Shown piece after piece: positions 61,859 to 64,000 of a DNA stretch of 64,000 nucleotides. The number at the start of each line of letters is the position of its first letter. The stretch's first letter is position 1. This DNA is from Moritella sp. F3 (GTDB lineage Bacteria; Pseudomonadota; Gammaproteobacteria; Enterobacterales; Moritellaceae). The position numbers and the translations under genes were made by a program. Location of the stretch: positions 1 to 64,000 of the forward strand of contig NZ_BLRL01000018.1 in the NCBI RefSeq assembly GCF_015082335.1, given 5' to 3'. The notes beneath the pieces are model-generated. The model was given only the letters and a program-made list of their open reading frames with translations, had not been told where the DNA came from and ran no database searches.

Positions 61859-62647
61859 ATGTTAAATGTGACAACACCTGTGCTGCATTGCCAGCAATTA
61901 AATTATCATATTGCGGGTAAATGTATTTTTAATGATCTCAATTTAACGTTAGATGAAGGCGAATTTTTAGCGGTTCTCGGTCCTAATGGCGCGGGTAAAA
62001 GTTCTTTGTTCAAAGCCATTACGGGTGAATTAAAACCTAGCTCAGGTACTATTTTTTTAAATGGTGAAATGCGTAGTCAAATTAACATGAGTGAAATTGC
62101 TAAAACACTTGCGGTATTACCGCAAAGCGCGAGTTTAAGTTTTGCATTTCAAGTGATTGATGTCGTCCTGATGGGCGGTTTGCAGGCTGACTGTGGTCAA
62201 GCGAAAGTACAAGCGCTTGCTGATACTATTTTACGTGAACAAGAGCTCGATCATTTACAGACTCGTTCTTATCCAACATTATCTGGCGGTGAGAAACAAC
62301 GGGTGCACTTTGCGCGAGTGTTGTTGCAACTAGCCGTAGGCAATAAGAATAAGCCCCAAGTATTGCTATTGGATGAGCCAACAGCTGCCCTTGATATTAA
62401 CTACCAACATCAGCTATTAAAAAGTGCGAAGCATTTAGCGCAAACAGGTGTTGCGGTTATTGCGGTATTACATGATCTTAATCTTGCGGCTAAATACGCG
62501 GATCGGATCATCTTATTGAAAGAAGGTAATATCTGCGCCAATGGTAATGCTAAGCATGTGGTGACCACAGACAATATTCGTGATGTTTATGGTTATGAAA
62601 GCACGGTGATTAATAATACTGAGTTTTCGCATCCAATCGTGATGTAA
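61859..62647 (+). CDS. hutD: heme ABC transporter ATP-binding protein HutD
   Basis: A 262-residue ABC ATPase. The Walker A is GPNGAGKSSLFKAI near residue 41, the signature LSGGEKQRVHFARVLLQL near 142, the Walker B VLLLDEPTAALDINYQHQ near 165, with switch His in LHDLNLAAKYADRI. It energises HutC. It closes the hutBCD operon; TonB-dependent receptor and TonB-ExbBD genes are not in the window. Confidence 0.95.
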   Translation: MLNVTTPVLHCQQLNYHIAGKCIFNDLNLTLDEGEFLAVLGPNGAGKSSLFKAITGELKPSSGTIFLNGEMRSQINMSEIAKTLAVLPQSASLSFAFQVIDVVLMGGLQADCGQAKVQALADTILREQELDHLQTRSYPTLSGGEKQRVHFARVLLQLAVGNKNKPQVLLLDEPTAALDINYQHQLLKSAKHLAQTGVAVIAVLHDLNLAAKYADRIILLKEGNICANGNAKHVVTTDNIRDVYGYESTVINNTEFSHPIVM

Positions 62648-62715
62648 CGCAATGGGATTTTATTTTTAAAGATTACAATAAACTATTCAATAAGTGATAG
62701 GTAGTGAGCTTTTTC

Positions 62716-63543
62716 ATGGATCCCAACATAACTAATCAACAAACGGCTAATAGAAACATAGCCAATCAGCAAAGCATTAGTCGTGATGAACAAGCTGCTA
62801 TTACCCGCGTTATTGCACGAGCTGGGCAGTTATTGCAGGCGTATAATGCAGAAAGCCGACTCATAGAACAAACAACAGAACGGCTTGGTATTGCGTTTGG
62901 TTTAGACAGCGTTGAAATAGCGCTGACCTCCAAAGCCATCATCCTCACCTCTCGATTCAACGACCACTGCGTGACGACAACACGGACGATGAAGGCCCAT
63001 GGTATTGATATGGGTATCGTCTGTGAAGTTCAGCGTATTTGTATTTTGGCAGAAAAGCAGATTTATGGTCTTGAGCAGATAAAATTGCGTTTGGATAACT
63101 TAGCTGTCCCCAAATACAATGCTGTTACCGTTGCGTGTTTTGTTGCCTTATCCTGTGCTTGTTTTAGTCATTTATTTGGTGGTGATAGTATTGTTTTTAT
63201 TGCCACTTGGTTCACGAGCTTTGTGGCAATGCGTATTCGCCAGTGGTTAACCCAATTACATCATAATTTACTAACGGTATTTTTCATTACGGCATTTGTT
63301 GCTACCTTTATTGGTAGCTTTGCCACTGGTTTTGGCTGGGGCAATATACCTGAGCTGGTGATGGTCACTAGCGTATTACAGCTTGTGCCTGGTTTTCCAC
63401 TCATTAATGCGGTATCTGATATGGTGAAAGGGCACGTGACCATCGGCATGGCAAGGTGGATGACGGCGACTTTACTTACCCTCGCTTCGACACTCGGTAT
63501 TGTCCTTGCTATGCAACTAGCGCAACTGGGAGGTTGGATATGA
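62716..63543 (+). CDS. yjjP: threonine/serine exporter family protein, YjjP
   Basis: N-terminal half of a split ThrE-like transporter. From the ATG at 62716 it is 275 residues; a GTG at 62704 in frame is an alternative with a poorly spaced site. The cytoplasmic part includes RAGQLLQAYNAESRLIEQTT and FGLDSVEIALTSKAIILTSR. About five membrane helices follow from residue 140 (CFVALSCACFSHLFGG). The conserved LQLVPGFPLINAVSDMVKGH motif lies near residue 235. In E. coli YjjP and YjjB together export succinate. Its stop overlaps yjjB (ATGA). Confidence 0.92.
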   Translation: MDPNITNQQTANRNIANQQSISRDEQAAITRVIARAGQLLQAYNAESRLIEQTTERLGIAFGLDSVEIALTSKAIILTSRFNDHCVTTTRTMKAHGIDMGIVCEVQRICILAEKQIYGLEQIKLRLDNLAVPKYNAVTVACFVALSCACFSHLFGGDSIVFIATWFTSFVAMRIRQWLTQLHHNLLTVFFITAFVATFIGSFATGFGWGNIPELVMVTSVLQLVPGFPLINAVSDMVKGHVTIGMARWMTATLLTLASTLGIVLAMQLAQLGGWI

Positions 63544-64000
63544 AAGAATTATTACTGATGTTGGTGGGTGACGCGTTTTTCGCCGGAATAGCTGCATTTG
63601 GCTTTGCTTTGTTATTTAATGTTCCCCGTCAAGCGTTGTTAGCTTGTGTATTATTTGCAGCCAGTGCCCATGCCGTTAGAACGCTACTGTTACACATGAA
63701 TGTTCCCATTGAATGGGCGTCATTTATTGCTGCGACTTTATTGGGGCTAGCCACTGTACCTTGGTCGCGGAAAGTGTTGATCCCACGGCCTGTCGTGACG
63801 GTAGCTGCTATTATCCCTATGATCCCAGGTGTGTATGCGTATAAAACAATGACAGGCTTGATGACGTTGCACCATCAAGGCTACAGTCTCGCATTGCAGC
63901 AGCAAGTCGTTGAAAATGGTTTACTGACCCTTTTTATTTTGACTGGCTTAAGCTTTGGTCTGGCGATCGCACCTGTGCTGGTGTACCGTAACAAGCCTAT
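63540..64000 (+). CDS. yjjB: threonine/serine exporter family protein, YjjB (cut by window end)
   Basis: The ATG at 63540 overlaps the yjjP stop (ATGA), implying translational coupling. About 153 codons are visible of an expected 155-160. The sequence starts MKELLLMLVGDAFFAGIAAF, followed by GFALLFNVPRQALLACVLFA and further membrane helices, with VAAIIPMIPGVYAYKTMTG as the conserved family block. YjjB is the partner of YjjP. The C-terminus is beyond the window. Confidence 0.93.
   Translation, partial: MKELLLMLVGDAFFAGIAAFGFALLFNVPRQALLACVLFAASAHAVRTLLLHMNVPIEWASFIAATLLGLATVPWSRKVLIPRPVVTVAAIIPMIPGVYAYKTMTGLMTLHHQGYSLALQQQVVENGLLTLFILTGLSFGLAIAPVLVYRNKP

Noticed and set aside
1..64000. mobile elements, prophage, CRISPR, defence or toxin-antitoxin systems
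   Set aside because: No transposase, integrase, phage gene, regular repeat-spacer array or recognisable defence gene was seen; gene order is conserved core throughout.

Overview
The window is ordinary chromosomal backbone of an AT-rich (roughly 40-45% GC by eye) marine-type gammaproteobacterium. Gene order and protein sequences fit the Alteromonadales/Vibrionales side of the class. A Moritella-like genome is my best guess, inferred from protein recognition rather than any search. I see no insertion sequence, prophage, CRISPR array or island boundary. The scheduled 'exciting system' is therefore not an obvious defence or mobile locus. The less expected content is regulatory: a GcvB-type small RNA, a possible leader peptide before ptsG, a Fur-controlled heme uptake locus, and several long perfect inverted repeats.

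Layout. 1-350: three leftward tRNA genes (Met, Gln, Leu) behind a strong promoter with a GC-rich discriminator. 770-5322: leftward ychF, pth, prs, ispE and lolB. 5473-11098: rightward hemA, prfA, prmC, sirB2, sirB1 and kdsA, the classic enterobacterial order. 11108-12333: divergent gcvB sRNA and gcvA. 12532-13668: rlmM. 13798-22993: mostly leftward block with a small secreted orphan, NAD-type isocitrate dehydrogenase, xni, ppnN, a diguanylate cyclase, a TPR protein with a degenerate GGDEF domain, and queF. 23104-23673: syd. 23769-26822: leftward run of five poorly characterised genes (DUF2310, a KfrA-like coiled-coil protein, DUF2789, DUF3301, DUF3549). 27017-28126: yqcC-truC. 28508-32103: ptsG with a possible leader peptide, then a chemoreceptor. 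32257-37039: leftward dapD, glnD, map.

37531-57008 is the long rightward essential cluster rpsB-tsf-pyrH-frr-uppS-cdsA-dxr-rseP-bamA-skp-lpxD-fabZ-lpxA-lpxB-rnhB-dnaE-accA, followed by tilS. It links translation, isoprenoid and phospholipid carriers, outer-membrane assembly, lipid A synthesis, replication and fatty-acid initiation.

58584-62647 is a heme uptake locus: hutX-hutZ leftward and hutBCD rightward, sharing a control region with a good Fur box. The window ends with yjjP and an almost complete yjjB, a split ThrE-family exporter pair.

Many convergent or end-of-operon gaps carry clear hairpin terminators. Several genes have start codons corrected from the longest reading frame using Shine-Dalgarno position, family length or signal peptide (pth, prfA, kdsA, syd, the DUF2789 gene, dapD, tsf, bamA, lpxD, tilS and the TPR protein).
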